From assembly GCA_021464415.1 (NCBI GenBank), contig CM038468.1:5766001-5830000 (forward strand): a DNA stretch of 64,000 nt, read 5' to 3'. Under the pieces are notes generated by a model. That model searched no databases, was not told the origin of the DNA, and was given only the letters and a program-made list of their open reading frames with translations. Each line of letters opens with the position of its first letter. Position 1 is the stretch's first letter. The DNA comes from Lonicera japonica (Eukaryota > Streptophyta > Magnoliopsida > Dipsacales > Caprifoliaceae). A program made the translations under genes and the position numbers. Of this stretch, positions 20,244-31,561 are shown piece after piece.

Positions 20244-23200
20244 TTAGGCATCTCTGTAATTTGCCTTTCTCTCCTCCAGTATTTTGACACCAATATATCT
20301 GCATATAAAGGCACACAAAAAATCATGCAAAGTTCAGAGGGGTAAATATAATTTCAAAAGGTTTAGAACGATTGGATGATTTAAACTTTGATAGATAATG
20401 TTTGCCATCGCCTCATTTAGACAAACATTAACTATCAAAATTAAATTAATTTGATTTTAAATTAACAATCCAAATTACTGCAACTCGGGCAAACTATAAA
20501 ACTTACCGGCCAAACATCATAACTGTTGCTTGAGGATTGGTTCCTGGAGAGACAACAAACGTAGAACCATCAACAACTCGTAGCGCATTAATCCCAATGA
20601 CTTTCAAATGACTATCGACCACCTTTTGCGCTAAACATCCCCCATGGTAATGATAAATAGTGGTCAATGTTTCCCGACAAAATTCTCCCATCGCTTCTTC
20701 ATCGAATTGGTTTTGAGGCAAAGCTTGACCCACAAAATTAAAATACCTTTGCCCATGCTGATCCATAGACTTGTATTGTTCCATTGCTGGGGTCCTTAAC
20801 ATTTTACCAATAGCATGCATTGCATTAGCACATTGAGAGAGATCTGTTGTATCATTGAAATAATTGAAACGAACAATTGGAGTAAGGCTTGCATTTGTAG
20901 GCGAGGCTAGCTTAAGGGAACCGGTAGACAAGGGTCTCGATAGTTTCTCAAGAATAGTTAGCACGGTGAGATTTAAAGGTGGATATGGATCTGGAAAAAG
21001 TATAGGGCTCACGGGAGAGAAAAATGTGGCTATACCAGATACAGCCTCAATATAAAAACTTTTTGTTATACCCGCTACGCGAATACCAATATCATCTAAT
21101 GGAAATGGCGGTCTAAAGGTAATTTGATTGCGTGGGTTATCGGCCATGAATTGACCGATAAGGGGTTGGTCATAGATGATTGGTATGTTGAGAGATGAAA
21201 GGTAAGATCTCGGGCCGACTCCACTCATTAGCAAAAGTTGAGGACTGCCTAAAGCACCGGCGCTTAGAATTATTTCTCCTTTTTCGCGTATTCCAGCAAA
21301 ATGAGAATTTCCATTTGTGTCACGATAAATGACTCCTGTTGCAGATAAACCTAAATCGGAAAAGAAAATGAAGTTAATTAGTTAAAAAAAACATATAGTC
21401 AAGTAAACATCTCCCAAAGTGAAAAAAATTAAATTGTGTTTGTCTAATCATGTTGTGTGCCATTACTATTTAAGGATAAGCCTTACATCCCGGTCTAGTA
21501 CAATAAGATATTGCCCCCTTGAACTCATGCAAGGCCGCACGATTTTTCTTTTCATCAAATATTACTATGAAGTACTAGTGTATGCATGTGTATATTTAAC
21601 ATATCATTTCAATTCACTGAGGTAATGTGAGATGTAACACCCAGAGTCTATATTTTGTTAGCATTGACTACACCACACCGGGCATGCACGCACCCCACCC
21701 ACTAGATTTGGGTCATTACGATACCAATCCATATAATAATTTTATTGTAATAATATCCTTAATCAGTGATGTATATATACACCATGATTAAGCATTAAAG
21801 AATAGTTAGAATGATGACTCTAAGATGCACTAGAATATGTAACAGATCAAATTGTGGAAGAGGAGAAAGTAGGTGAGCTTGGTTTGGAGGCATTTACTGG
21901 ATTTTGGTGGGATACTAGGTTAATTTGAGTCTCACTAAAAGGGGAGTTTCGGGTGAGGTTTGTTTGTTTGTAGCTAGAAGGACTTAGACCTCCCTTTTAA
22001 AGAAAAAAAAATTGTGGAAGAAGAGAAAATATTTTTTATTTACGTACCTAATGATTTGTTAGATGCAAAAACCACCCTCTCAACAGTTGCATGAACAACC
22101 ACCCTCAAGTTCTTCTTCTTGGCCTTATTGAGTAGCTCGATGGCCCCATGTCGCCTGCCAGTCCGATCAAATGTCGAACCACCAATCTTTGTTCCTTGCA
22201 AATGGTCAAAAGTCAACCCATTATCGGGATGAATACCTGATTGCAACAATGCTCTCTTCACAGACGTTTGCCAAGAATTTATTTGATCCGTTTTAGTTAC
22301 GATAGCCTCTTCAACCCACTCGTACGCACTCTTAACAATACTCATGTTCCATTCTATTCCTGATTCGACATAAAAATCTTCATCGGCTCTCGAATAGAAA
22401 CCAAAATTTATCATGCTACTACCACCCAAAACTCTTCCCCTCGCATTTAGTATGCCATCTTCTGATGTGAAGGCTTGTGCTGGTGAGTCTATATCATCTG
22501 CTTGCAAGAGATTGGGTATTATATTTTCTTCAAGTAGGACATTAGGGTCATTAAAAGCAACACCGCCTCGTTCAAGAAGTAAGACAGAGTAATTTTCAGA
22601 TAGAGTGGTTGCTAAAGGGCAACCGGCTGTGCCACCTCCAACAACTATGTAGTCATATACTTCCTCCGAGGGGGACTCTGTGGCGTTGTACACAAACTGT
22701 AGGTAACTCGAATCTGCATAAATGTGCCAGAAGATAAACATGTTATTCTTTTCGATTTGTAGTTATTACATAGATGAGAATCAAACACTTTCCCTTCTCT
22801 CCTAATCTCTGATGTCAACTAGTATAAGCACTATGCTATAAGGCAATTGATAGATAAACATGTTATTAACCAATGAAATCATAGAAACAAAAACCGGGTC
22901 CTTTCCCTTACCATCAAAAATTGATTACGCCAGTCTATACAAAACTCATACTAGCTTCATTATACTTATTTTATACCTGTCTACCATTATGGATGTTCTT
23001 ATCGCTTAAACTATGATCAAAAGATTATTTTTATTAACTCCCAACTTCGCTATATATTTTGTGAATTATCAAAAATAAATAAATTATGCTAGTATATCTC
23101 TTGACGAGACATGGATATTTGCAAAAAGAAAGAAAGAAAAAGAGAAATTTAGTGGCTAACCTTGATCAAGATCATTAGCTTGAACTTCTAAGAGGACTAT

Positions 23201-23266
23201 TGGTTGAAGAACAATAGAGAACATGAGTAAAAACGTAAGTGTAAATTGCACTCTTGATGTAGCCAT
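20244..23266 (-). CDS. GMC-family FAD oxidoreductase, HOTHEAD / (R)-mandelonitrile-lyase-like, 4 exons, 556 aa
   Basis: Exons are 23266-23161, 22713-22048, 21350-20507 and 20298-20244. All introns are GT-AG and phases join without loss (1671 coding bases including TAA). Residues 1-30 form a signal peptide (TLTFLLMFSIVLQPIVLL), implying secretion. The FAD-binding motif VVGGGTAGCPLA is near 55, GMC signature 1 (ARGRVLGGSSMINFGFYSRA) near 125 and signature 2 (GALGSPQLLLMSGVG) near 285. The conserved C terminus has YHYHGGC, the catalytic histidine region, and SPGTNPQATVMM. At the second active-site position it has asparagine (GTNPQ), where, as I recall, hydroxynitrile lyases have histidine. An oxidoreductase role therefore fits better than cyanogenesis. 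Length is normal for the family. HOTHEAD relatives act on long-chain omega-hydroxy fatty acids for cuticle formation; the substrate here is unknown. The short last exon encodes YIGVKILEERKANYRDA. Confidence 0.9.
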
Positions 23267-23278
23267 CTTTCCTCTACA

Positions 23279-23285
23279 AGAGAGA

Positions 23286-23330
<45 letters not shown>
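23279..23330. repeat. (AG)n/(CT)n microsatellite in the 5' leader of the GMC gene
   Basis: An interrupted AG run of about 52 bases, CT on the gene's strand, lies 12 bases upstream of the start codon. CT-rich leaders are common in plant genes and such tracts can affect expression. Similar AG runs occur at 25190-25205 and 41684-41720 in the duplicated upstream DNA. Confidence 0.9.
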
Positions 23331-23333
<3 letters not shown>

Positions 23334-23359
23334 GAATGTTTGTGTACTTGTTTTTTGCA

Positions 23360-23367
23360 ATTTATAG
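23360..23367 (-). promoter_or_regulatory. TATA box of the GMC gene
   Basis: CTATAAAT on the minus strand, about 95 bases before the ATG and about 30 before the start of the CT-rich leader. This is the right spacing for transcription starting near 23330. Confidence 0.55.
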
Positions 23368-23374
23368 AATGCAA

Positions 23375-25483
23375 GGATGAAAGTTATATTTCCCCTTTAT
23401 TCAATCGAGAAAATTATTTATTTTTAGAATATTTTAATTTTCAATTTTGGAAACCATTTGACTTTAGATTCATCGTACAAAGAGTTTTTGCATTAGAGTT
23501 CTAATTCAAGTGGTATAAGTATTCACTTCTTGCTTACACGATCAATCATTGAAGGACTAAAAAAAAATTTAAACTGATAAATTAATGTAGATATATACTA
23601 GAATTGAAATCCAGCACTAAGAAAAAACTAAATTAGTTTGGGCTACAACCTTGGTCGGTCCTGGGCCTGCCCTCGTATATGCACTACTATGACATTATTG
23701 GATTCATAGTCTTCCCTCGCAAGTGCATATCTAGATTTTTTGAAGGGTAGGTTTTGGAGAGGTGGACTAATGTAGGTACATAATTAGGTAGGACCGGACT
23801 AAAACACAAAACATTGCATTATCATATCATTGAAAAAAGAAATTACTTGGGCTACAACCCCGGTCAGTTTGGAGTTGGATCCTCCCTTGCTTCCCCCCTA
23901 GTTCAGTTGTAGTAGGGAAGAAATTTATACTGTAATTTACGAGAAGAAAAAACATACACGTTATATGGAAATAGATAGCAATGTGTTTTGTAGTAAGTTC
24001 TTCTCAATTTTATAATTAATCAATCCAAGTATGTTTTGTACTCCAATTTACGAATTAGACAATTTAAAATTGCTTAATTCATGAATTATCTAATTTAAGC
24101 GTTTTGTTACAAAAATGAATAATATATAATGTCATAGATTTAAGTTAATACTTAGGACATTAAATAAGAAAATGTAGAAATATAGTTGAAATTATATAAC
24201 TAATAACTATTATACAAGTTCATGCCGAAAAAATCACACAATTTATTTTATCGAAATCAAACTATTTATAATTTATTAATTTACAATAAAACAATTATAA
24301 ATGATATAATTTACGTAACTAAAGAAGCCATTAATTGTTGAATTGAATAAGTGTATTGCTATTGACATTCCAAGTGCGTCCTTGATTTAATAATCTAATA
24401 TGACTTTTAGTGATACTTTTTTTTATAATTTTAAGTGTACTTTATTTATATTTTTTATGTTAAATTTTAGACCACTAAAAAACTCGCTTGACGTGTCAAA
24501 AATGGTCATGACTATTAAATGATTAATAAACCCAGAAGATGAATCCCAAGAGCTACACGTTCTTCATACAAACATATCACTTTTTCTTTATTAAATGACA
24601 AAAATGGAACGTTCAAATTTGGCTTTTTATTTAACATAAGTCTATTTTCATTCTTTCTCGTACATAAATCAAATTCATGTCGGACCCGGCTCCTCTACAG
24701 GGACTTATCCACTAATGTTGCTTCAATATTTACCTTTTATTTTGAGCAAGTGGATATGATTTGGACACATTACACTTATCCACCCTTAATATGGCAGTCG
24801 CGATTTGTAGTTTTGTACTTTACAAAATATTTGATAACACATCATTTTTCATTCGATAACAAGTGAGTATAAGTTTACATATTTGGTGTTTATGGCCGAG
24901 TAACACATTTTCAAGTTTATACTCTTTCCTTGTGAAGCGAATAACATGCACTTAATTATTTATTTATTATCGGGGCAAATGAAAAAATAGAGTGTATCCG
25001 AGTAAAAAGTGGTATGTAAATAATGGCTGTCTTTAATATAGTGCAGAACTATATCATTTTATCTCATTATACTTTGAGACCGTCACTTCCTTTACGTTAC
25101 CCATCTGTCTTCTATTTTTCACTTCCATTTCTCTCTCTTCCTCAAATCTTATTTGCAAATTCCAAAACCAACCATGGCTATTATCACATGAGAGAGAGAG
25201 AGAGAATAGGAACAAAGAAGAAACTTGTTTTTTCCTCTTTTACGCATTTTTTTTATTAGACCAAAAAATTTGACAAAGTCTAAGATGGAACAAAGACAAG
25301 AATCTTTTCAAAACTTACTTTGGTGATTGAAAACAGATCATCAAATCCGAGAAAATAATTTGACGGATTTGCAGAAAATAGGCAAACAAAATCAAAGTTA
25401 TGTTTTGTTTGGTTAATCTCTCCTTCTCTAAGACACAACTGTGTATGCATTTAGAAAATAGCCAAAGAAACGTTTACTTCGTT
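23375..25483. other. Upstream region of the GMC gene, duplicated at 39.1-42.0 kb
   Basis: AT-rich, non-coding. Long stretches, for example 24051-24400 and 24590-25480, align in the same order with 39121-39470 and 41070-42010. A run starting 'tttggggttggatcctccc' recurs in variant form at 23870, 40057 and 40749. The block holds the gene's promoter and probably its distal control DNA. Confidence 0.6.
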
Positions 25484-25488
25484 ATTTT

Positions 25489-26805
25489 TGTAGGTAATTA
25501 GGGAAGTAATCATGCATCGCATACATTAATTTACGCACTAATCTTAAACCCTAGGATTTATGCTGTTCAATAAAATCGACAGAAGACATACCTTATGTGT
25601 GATTTGATGTTACTAAAACGAAACGGATGGATCGAATCCTTCTGTTGTTGTCGTCCTTAGCGTAGAAATTACGACGCCTCTACGGTATGCACACACGAAC
25701 GGGATGAGATCCTTGCTTGGTGTACTAGCGCCTTCTAGGGTTCTCTCTCTAGCCTCTCTGAGTTTCCTTAACGGCCAAGATGAATAAAGGTTCCCTTTTA
25801 TAAGAGAACCCTAGTGAGAACCCTAAGCAACAAACGAACTGGGCCCAAGTCCAACTTGGCCCGTTTTAATTCGTTTTGATCCAACTCGTTTTGGTGTGCG
25901 ACCCTGTAGGTTTTACACTCTTTGGCAGTATAAATAAAAGCCCATTTTATTATACGAATAGTAAGCGGTCTCTAGTAAAACATTACTATTATCCAAAGGG
26001 TATAAAGGTCAAAAACGACACAACCTTAAATTGATATTCCAAATATTAACTCCTTTTGTCAATCGATATCTAGATTGAACACAAGACTAGGCAAGTGTCA
26101 TTCTTGTATAGTTCAATCTTTATTTCTTGATCTCTAAGTATAATTAATCTAAAACAAATGACATCTCATTTGTGCATGGCCATGCAAATATTAATTACAC
26201 TTATCAAGGGGCCCAACGACATCTCTCTCAATATACGAGAGTGACAAATCCCATCTTGATCAACCACATACCTCTACATAGTTCATAGTATGCTCGGTCA
26301 TCATCTTTATAATTACTCGATCAAGAGCAACGTTTGATAATGCCTGACATGCTAATCCCTATGTTGGTAACCATGGCGATCTCAGGTCTAAGGATAATAC
26401 GATATCATAAATGGGGAACATCACTGATGACATTATGTAACACTCCTCGCAGTGTCCCCAAAGCGGGTCAGTCCAATACCTTGTTCCCTAACAAGTATCA
26501 GTATGTTCAGCTTGATATTTCCATATCCATGACTTGTGGAACATAATCATCAGCTGACCCATACTCTAATCATTATATCAATGTGATCCTAGGTTATTGA
26601 CATATGATTAGGGACATCTAAATAATATTATTATAACATTACTAGCATCCCACAATCAAGTCACGTACTTGATGAACTAGTATTAATATATATTATTTAC
26701 AAGAGAGTATAAAGTATAATAAATAAACTTTATAAATAATAATAAGCATAAAATATCCAAGTACAAATCATAATCTATGAATAGTCCTAGGACATATCTC
26801 TTTCA
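25489..26805 (-). mobile_element. Solo LTR (1317 bp), minus orientation
   Basis: The segment begins TGTAGG and ends TTTCA (TG...CA) and is flanked by ATTTT at 25484-25488 and 26806-26810. The duplicated locus at 42028 lacks it, which confirms an insertion. On the minus strand a TATA-like TTATAAAAGG near 25795 precedes a transcribed-looking region. No internal coding sequence or second LTR remains, so the element was reduced to one LTR by recombination. Family is probably Copia (inference). Confidence 0.75.
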
Positions 26806-26815
26806 ATTTTTAATA

Positions 26816-27971
26816 GAGTAAATACCATCAATGGTCACTGAACTATTGGCAAATTTTACCAGTGGCCACTATACTTTATTTTGTTACAATCGGACCATTA
26901 AACTATTAAAACGTATTACCAGTGGCCACTCCGTTAAATCCCACCGTTAGTTTTTGGAGGGAATCGTTATTACTTGAAATGTTAGGGTTATTTTGGTCTT
27001 TTTTGTTTCTCTTTTCTTTTTTCCCTTTTTTTTTCTTTCTTCTTTCTTCTTCCTTCTGCCATTCTTCTCCTTCTTCGCCATTCTTCTTCTCTCTCTACCA
27101 GTGACCTCTTTGACAAAATCAAAGAACAACAAAATACACCAAATCAAATCAATTGCCTAAATTAATCAAATCAAATGGCAATTTCTTAAACAAGTATAAA
27201 AATTGAAGAAGTTTGGAAGGGGAAGAAGAAGAATAACCAATCTCCTCATTCATTTCTCTCCCCACAAAATGTCGATCCCAAGAATCACTCTCACTCTCAC
27301 TCTCCTCCTCGCCATTTGGGCTTTCACCAGCTCCGCCTCTGAGGCCCACCATGCAGCGCCGGCTCCCGCCGTGGACTGCTCGAGCGTGATCCTTAACCTT
27401 GCCGACTGCCTCTCGTTTTTCACCATCGGCAGCACGGTGAAAAAGCCCAAATGGTCTTTCTGTTCCGGGCTCAAAACGATGCTTAAAACTAACGCAGAGA
27501 AGAATAAGAAGAAGAAGAAAAAAGAAAAGAGAAGAACCAATCGGAAGAAGGAGAAGAAGAAAAAGAGAAGAAGAAGAAGAAGAAGAAGGAAAAAAAAGAA
27601 TAAACGATTGGAAGGAGAAGAAAAAAAATAGAAGAAGAAGAAGAAGGAAAAAAAAAGAACCGATTGGAAAGAGAAGAAGAGATCGGAAGAAGAAGAGAAC
27701 TGATCTAAAGGAGAAGAAAGATCGGAAGAAAAAAGAAGAAAAAAGAAAAGGGAAAAAAGAAAAGAGAAAAAAAAAAGAAAATGAAAAAGACCAAAATACC
27801 CTTAACATTTCAAGTAATAACGATTCTCGCCAAAAACTAACGGTAGAATTTAACAGAGTGGCCATTAGTAGTACGTTTTAATAGTTTAATGGTCCGATTG
27901 TAACAAAATGAAGTATAGTGGCCACTGGTAGAATTTGCCAATAGTTCAGTGGCCATTGATGGTATTTACTC
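26816..27971 (+). mobile_element. Mutator-like element carrying a captured gene fragment (Pack-MULE)
   Basis: Long terminal inverted repeats of about 185 bases start GAGTAAATACCATCAATGG at 26816 and end in the complement at 27971. A 9-bp direct repeat TTTTTAATA flanks it (26807-26815 and 27972-27980), as expected for Mutator transposase. The interior lacks transposase. It carries the first exon of a lipid-transfer-like gene (27269-27500) with its apparent 5' leader, set between a pyrimidine-rich arm (26995-27095) and a long purine-rich arm (27500-27785). The empty site is visible near 42030. Confidence 0.85.
27269..27500 (+). pseudogene. Captured first-exon fragment of a non-specific lipid transfer protein (GPI-anchored LTP type)
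   Basis: From ATG at 27269 the frame gives a signal peptide (MSIPRITLTLTLLLAIWAFT, then SSASEA), an Ala/Pro spacer and the start of an eight-cysteine LTP domain. VDCSSVILNLADCLSF, then GSTVKKP and FCSGLKTMLKTNAE follow the family pattern DCSS..., ADCL..., CCSGLKTVLKTNAEC. The first cysteine of the CC pair reads phenylalanine. The domain breaks after NAE, where low-complexity lysine/arginine codons take over, so the last four cysteines and any GPI signal are missing. The protein would not fold as an LTP. The host paralogue is not in the window. Confidence 0.75.
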
Positions 27972-27980
27972 TTTTTAATA

Positions 27981-28659
27981 AGACATTAATGTCAATCTAA
28001 TTAATGATTGATAAAACTACTCATTTGCTTTGACAAACTGAAAATAAGACTATTAATTTTAACACATTTAAAAAAATTATGATAAATTATGGTACTTTCA
28101 ATATGATAATAATAATAAATATTTTACTATGCATTAAGAATAAAAATAATAATTAATAAGTAATTAATGTTACTACAATTATGAATATAAGAAAAATAAT
28201 TATTAAGTAATTAATGTATCTACTTCCTCCATAATACTATATAGTATAGATATAGATTATATAATATCTCGTACAATTATTTTGATTTAGTTTAAAGGAA
28301 AGATAAGAGAATAAGGGAGATTTTCTTGTTTAATTGATATAATATATGAGTAGGGCCAGTTCTATTTATAGTATGGTATATATGTGTCATCCGGCACGGT
28401 GAAACAAACAAGATAGATAACGAGTTAAAAATGAATAGGGGTTAATTGTATTTATATTAAGGTATACCCGTGACATCTAACACTGTTAAATAAATAACAT
28501 TAGGTAATGGGATAAAAACGAATAAGGTGTGACCGATCTAATGGGGCAAACTTAAATATGCCTAGTTTAAAACTTTGAACAACCAAAACGTATGTTCAAT
28601 CTTGATACTGGAAAAACTAAAAACAGACCGTATTGGACCACCTTGTTTTTAATCTTTTA
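27981..28659. other. Continuation of the GMC upstream duplication block
   Basis: This DNA aligns with 42030-42660, for example 'aataagacattaat ... tctaattaatg' and 'aaagatagataacg' style stretches. Non-coding. It ends where an Athila fragment begins. Confidence 0.6.
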
Positions 28660-28724
28660 ATTGCTTCATTTAGATTCTCGAGTCTTGTAATTTCCTATGA
28701 ATATGCATAATGTTGTGGCTTGAT

Positions 28725-28991
28725 TTAATCTTTGGTATCACATAGAGTTATTTTCATTTTGTGTATAGGGAAGTAATGTTCAAATACAATACAAAGTTTG
28801 TCGAAAAGATTCTCCCAAAAAGGGACGCACGCATAGCACTTACAAAAGATTTGAAGATATGGATGACTTTCAAACTTAATATTGACTTTAAGCTTCACTT
28901 GACTAAATTTATAAGTCATTTTATCTAATATTAAGGATAGGCAAAGGTTACCATATGGAAAAAGGGTGAATATATAGATTCCTTCATTCAT
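28725..28991 (-). other. Antisense open frame in the decayed Athila copy
   Basis: An 88-codon frame whose last 64 residues (MTYKFSQVKLKVN to ITLCDTKD) align without gaps to the 6377-6571 frame. It has stayed open although neighbouring sequence carries small insertions and deletions. Confidence 0.3.
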
Positions 28992-29780
28992 AAAGCTTGA
29001 AAAATAAACTATGAATTCAAATTCACAAAGTGAGATTGCTGCCCTCTATAGAGATGCAAACCACCTTGAGCTAATTTATCAATAATTCCAATTAAAAGTT
29101 AAAGAAAAGTTCTTGAGCTTTTGTTTTTGAAAGACTTCTGTTTTCCACTATTGATGATTAGAGCTATTTTTTTTTATTAAGAATGACTATGTCAAAATTC
29201 CATATGCATAGTGTGTTCGAAAATGGGAATGTGGAATTAATTTCTAAAGGAGATCGTAAGCAATGAAGATTGTCATTCAAAGGCTAACATTCTGAAAATT
29301 ATAATAGTAATGCCAAACACTTGAATCAATTCATGGAAATGCTTCGATTCTACTTCTCTAAGTTAAAACTTCAGATGTTTGTGGGTATCATCGCTGTAAA
29401 CCTTCACGAGACACAATTCGTCTTCTAGGGGAACTTAGGAGTTCGAGGGCTTAATGCATGTGCTAAATGCATTCTCGGTTAATATACATAACTATGTTTA
29501 ATTTGATTGCTAAGGGACTAGCAAGAGTTTAGTTAGAGGTGTTATGAACACCCTAATCCACAACTCTCGTGTAAATCTGGTTTTCTTATAAAAACAAACA
29601 TTTTGCATCTAGTCTTAAGTCATCATGCATATAGAAGATTATTAGAAAAGACCCCAATTTTGAATCTGTTTAGATTCTTCCATGACTAATGTTTTCAAGA
29701 GCCAGCTGCACGGTCCCCAACAGCATAGCTACCTCCCAACTGTGCAGTTGGGCCTTACCTGCAGGCCTCAGCAGCAGGCC

Positions 29781-29803
29781 CCAGCCGCACCCCGTGCGGC
29801 TGG
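29781..29803. repeat. GC-rich hairpin (10-bp stem, CCC loop)
   Basis: CCAGCCGCAC, CCC, GTGCGGCTGG forms a perfect inverted repeat about 30 bases upstream of the LTR's TATA box. The surrounding 110 bases are unusually GC-rich for this window. Confidence 0.7.
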
Positions 29804-29834
29804 CCTCTTTTGAAGTGTTTTGGCAAAAAATTAC

Positions 29835-29845
29835 CTATAAATAGG
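29835..29845 (+). promoter_or_regulatory. TATA box of the nested LTR
   Basis: CTATAAATAGG, a near-ideal plant TATA box, lies about 30 bases before 'cattcatttggaggcatcaac'-like leader sequence. Confidence 0.55.
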
Positions 29846-30213
29846 ACCCTTGGGGTCTCATTTGGAGGCATCAACACTCAAGTGAGTTTTAGAAAGGAGA
29901 AACTCTGTCAAGATCACTAGAGAGTCTTTTAAAGAGAGAAAACTCTAGAGAGAGAAAATCCTAGAGATAGAAAGTTAAAGAGATAAAGTTTTAGAGAGAG
30001 AAAAGGGCAAGTGAACAGTCTTCATTCTTCTTCAAGTGCATCAGGTACGTTTTTTTACAACTCTTCTAATTTCAATTATCAATTTAAATATGAGTTTTAA
30101 TCTTGAAAATCAGATAACTTGCAAAAAAGTTCACTGCTTTCAAAATTAGTATTTTCTAAGTTTTACAAGAAAACTAAACTTGTTTTGACATGTTTTCAAA
30201 AACAAAATAAAAT

Positions 30214-31090
30214 GGGTAAATGACCAATAAGCACAACGTACTTTACCCCGTTTTTCAGTTATGCCAACGAATTCCATTTCATATCAAAAGTACCATTAAA
30301 CTTTTTTCGTTATTTCACTTAGGTCCAAATTGTAACTTCCGTCAATTATTTTTAACGGAATGCTGAGTTGGCACAAAAAATTTGACGTGGCATTTAAAAA
30401 AAAAAAATCTGACGTGGCACTTTAAAAAAATGACGTGGCCATCTTCTTCCCAACTCATTTTCTCTTTATTCATTTTTTTCATTCCGGCCACCTCCATTTT
30501 TTTTCTTCTTCTTCCTTCATGAACCCTCCGGCCATCTCCTCAATCGATGACGACTCGCTGGAAATGGGTTTAAAATATTAGAAGATAAAAAATAAAGTGG
30601 GCGGAGAAAAATGGAGTCGCCAGAAAAAATGAAAATGGAGTCATCGGAGTTAATGGAGTGGCCAGAATTAATGGAGTGGGCGGAAATGGGTTTAAAATAT
30701 TAGAAGATAAAAAATGGAGTGGGCAGAGAAAAATGGAGTCGCCGGAAAAAATGAAAATGGAGTTGATGGAGTGGCCGGAAAATTAGAGTTCATGAAGGAA
30801 GAAGATGAAAAAAAAATGGAGGCGGCCGGAGTTAATGGAGTCGCTGGAATGAAAAAAATGAAGAGAGAGAAAATGAGTTGGGAAGAAGATGGCCACGACA
30901 TTTTTTGAAAATGCCACGTCAGATTTTTTGTGCCAACTCAGCATTCCGTTAAAAATAATTGATGGAAGTTACAATTTGGACCTAAGTGAAATAACGGGAA
31001 AAGTTTAGTGGTACTTTTGATAGGAAATGAAATTCGTTGGCATAACTGAAAAACAGGATAAAGTATGTTGTGCTTATTGGTCATTTACCC
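30214..31090. mobile_element. Non-autonomous Mutator-like foldback element (877 bp)
   Basis: Terminal inverted repeats of about 180 bases begin GGGTAAATGACCAATAAGCA and end in the complement. They are flanked by the 9-bp direct repeat AAATAAAAT (30205-30213 and 31091-31099). The interior has GGAGTGGCCGGA-type purine-rich repeats and a second small internal duplication (30560-30600 and 30678-30720). No transposase and no recognisable captured gene. Confidence 0.85.
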
Positions 31091-31561
31091 AAATAAAATA
31101 CAAAAACAGTTTCCAAACAAGTGGAACTATGAGACCCTGATTTCATTCTATGAATGAAAACGTAGATGCTTATAAAGCTCGAGTTTGATTTCATAAATAA
31201 TATTTTTAACATAATTTATCTTAAAGGACTATTTTAAAAATAATTCAAACTACTTGCAAGATATCTAAAATAGGAATTAAATACATGATCCATTAAGAGA
31301 TTGAAAGAGAGAATTGGGTGCCTAATACCTTCCCAATTCGTAAAATAGTTCCCGAGCCCTAGAAAAATAAGTTATCAATAAATATTTGGTTTCAAACGCA
31401 TGAAAGATAGTTCGTTTTTGAATTATCTTTTGTACGATCTTTTGTTTGTTTTCTTGTAAAATAAACTGGCGGCTTTGAAAACACGTTTTCCCTAAAACAA
31501 GGAACAAATAATAAAGAAACCTGAGAAGAACGTGTTGGAGGTCCCAGATTCTCACAGGTGT

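Larger units (their letters stand above)
29544..31555 (+). mobile_element. Solo LTR, probably Tat/Ogre-type, nested in the Athila relic
   Basis: AGGTGTT at 29537-29543 is repeated at 31556-31562, and between the two the Athila junction is cut. The insert has a TATA box (29835-29845), an AGAGAG-rich transcribed-looking section (29930-30005), and near 31310 the phrase 'gggtgcctaataccttccc', typical of Ogre/Tat LTRs as I know them. No coding sequence remains. The exact ends are uncertain by a few bases. It contains the Mutator-like element at 30214-31090. Confidence 0.6.

Noticed and set aside
20244..23266. Calling the gene a cyanogenic hydroxynitrile lyase
   Set aside because: The second catalytic position is asparagine and the family is mostly oxidoreductases of unknown substrate. 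The sequence does not support that activity.
23223..23504. Plus-strand frame across the GMC start region (Arg/Glu repeats)
   Set aside because: A shadow of the AG microsatellite opposite the true 5' leader and signal peptide.
27501..27631. Lys/Arg-rich tail after the LTP fragment as a novel fused basic domain
   Set aside because: It is AAG/AGA low-complexity DNA read through after the captured exon breaks. No selection signal can be seen.
27149..27865. A 238-aa minus-strand frame rich in phenylalanine and leucine
   Set aside because: It is the reverse reading of the purine-rich low-complexity arm of the Pack-MULE. It is not a membrane protein gene.
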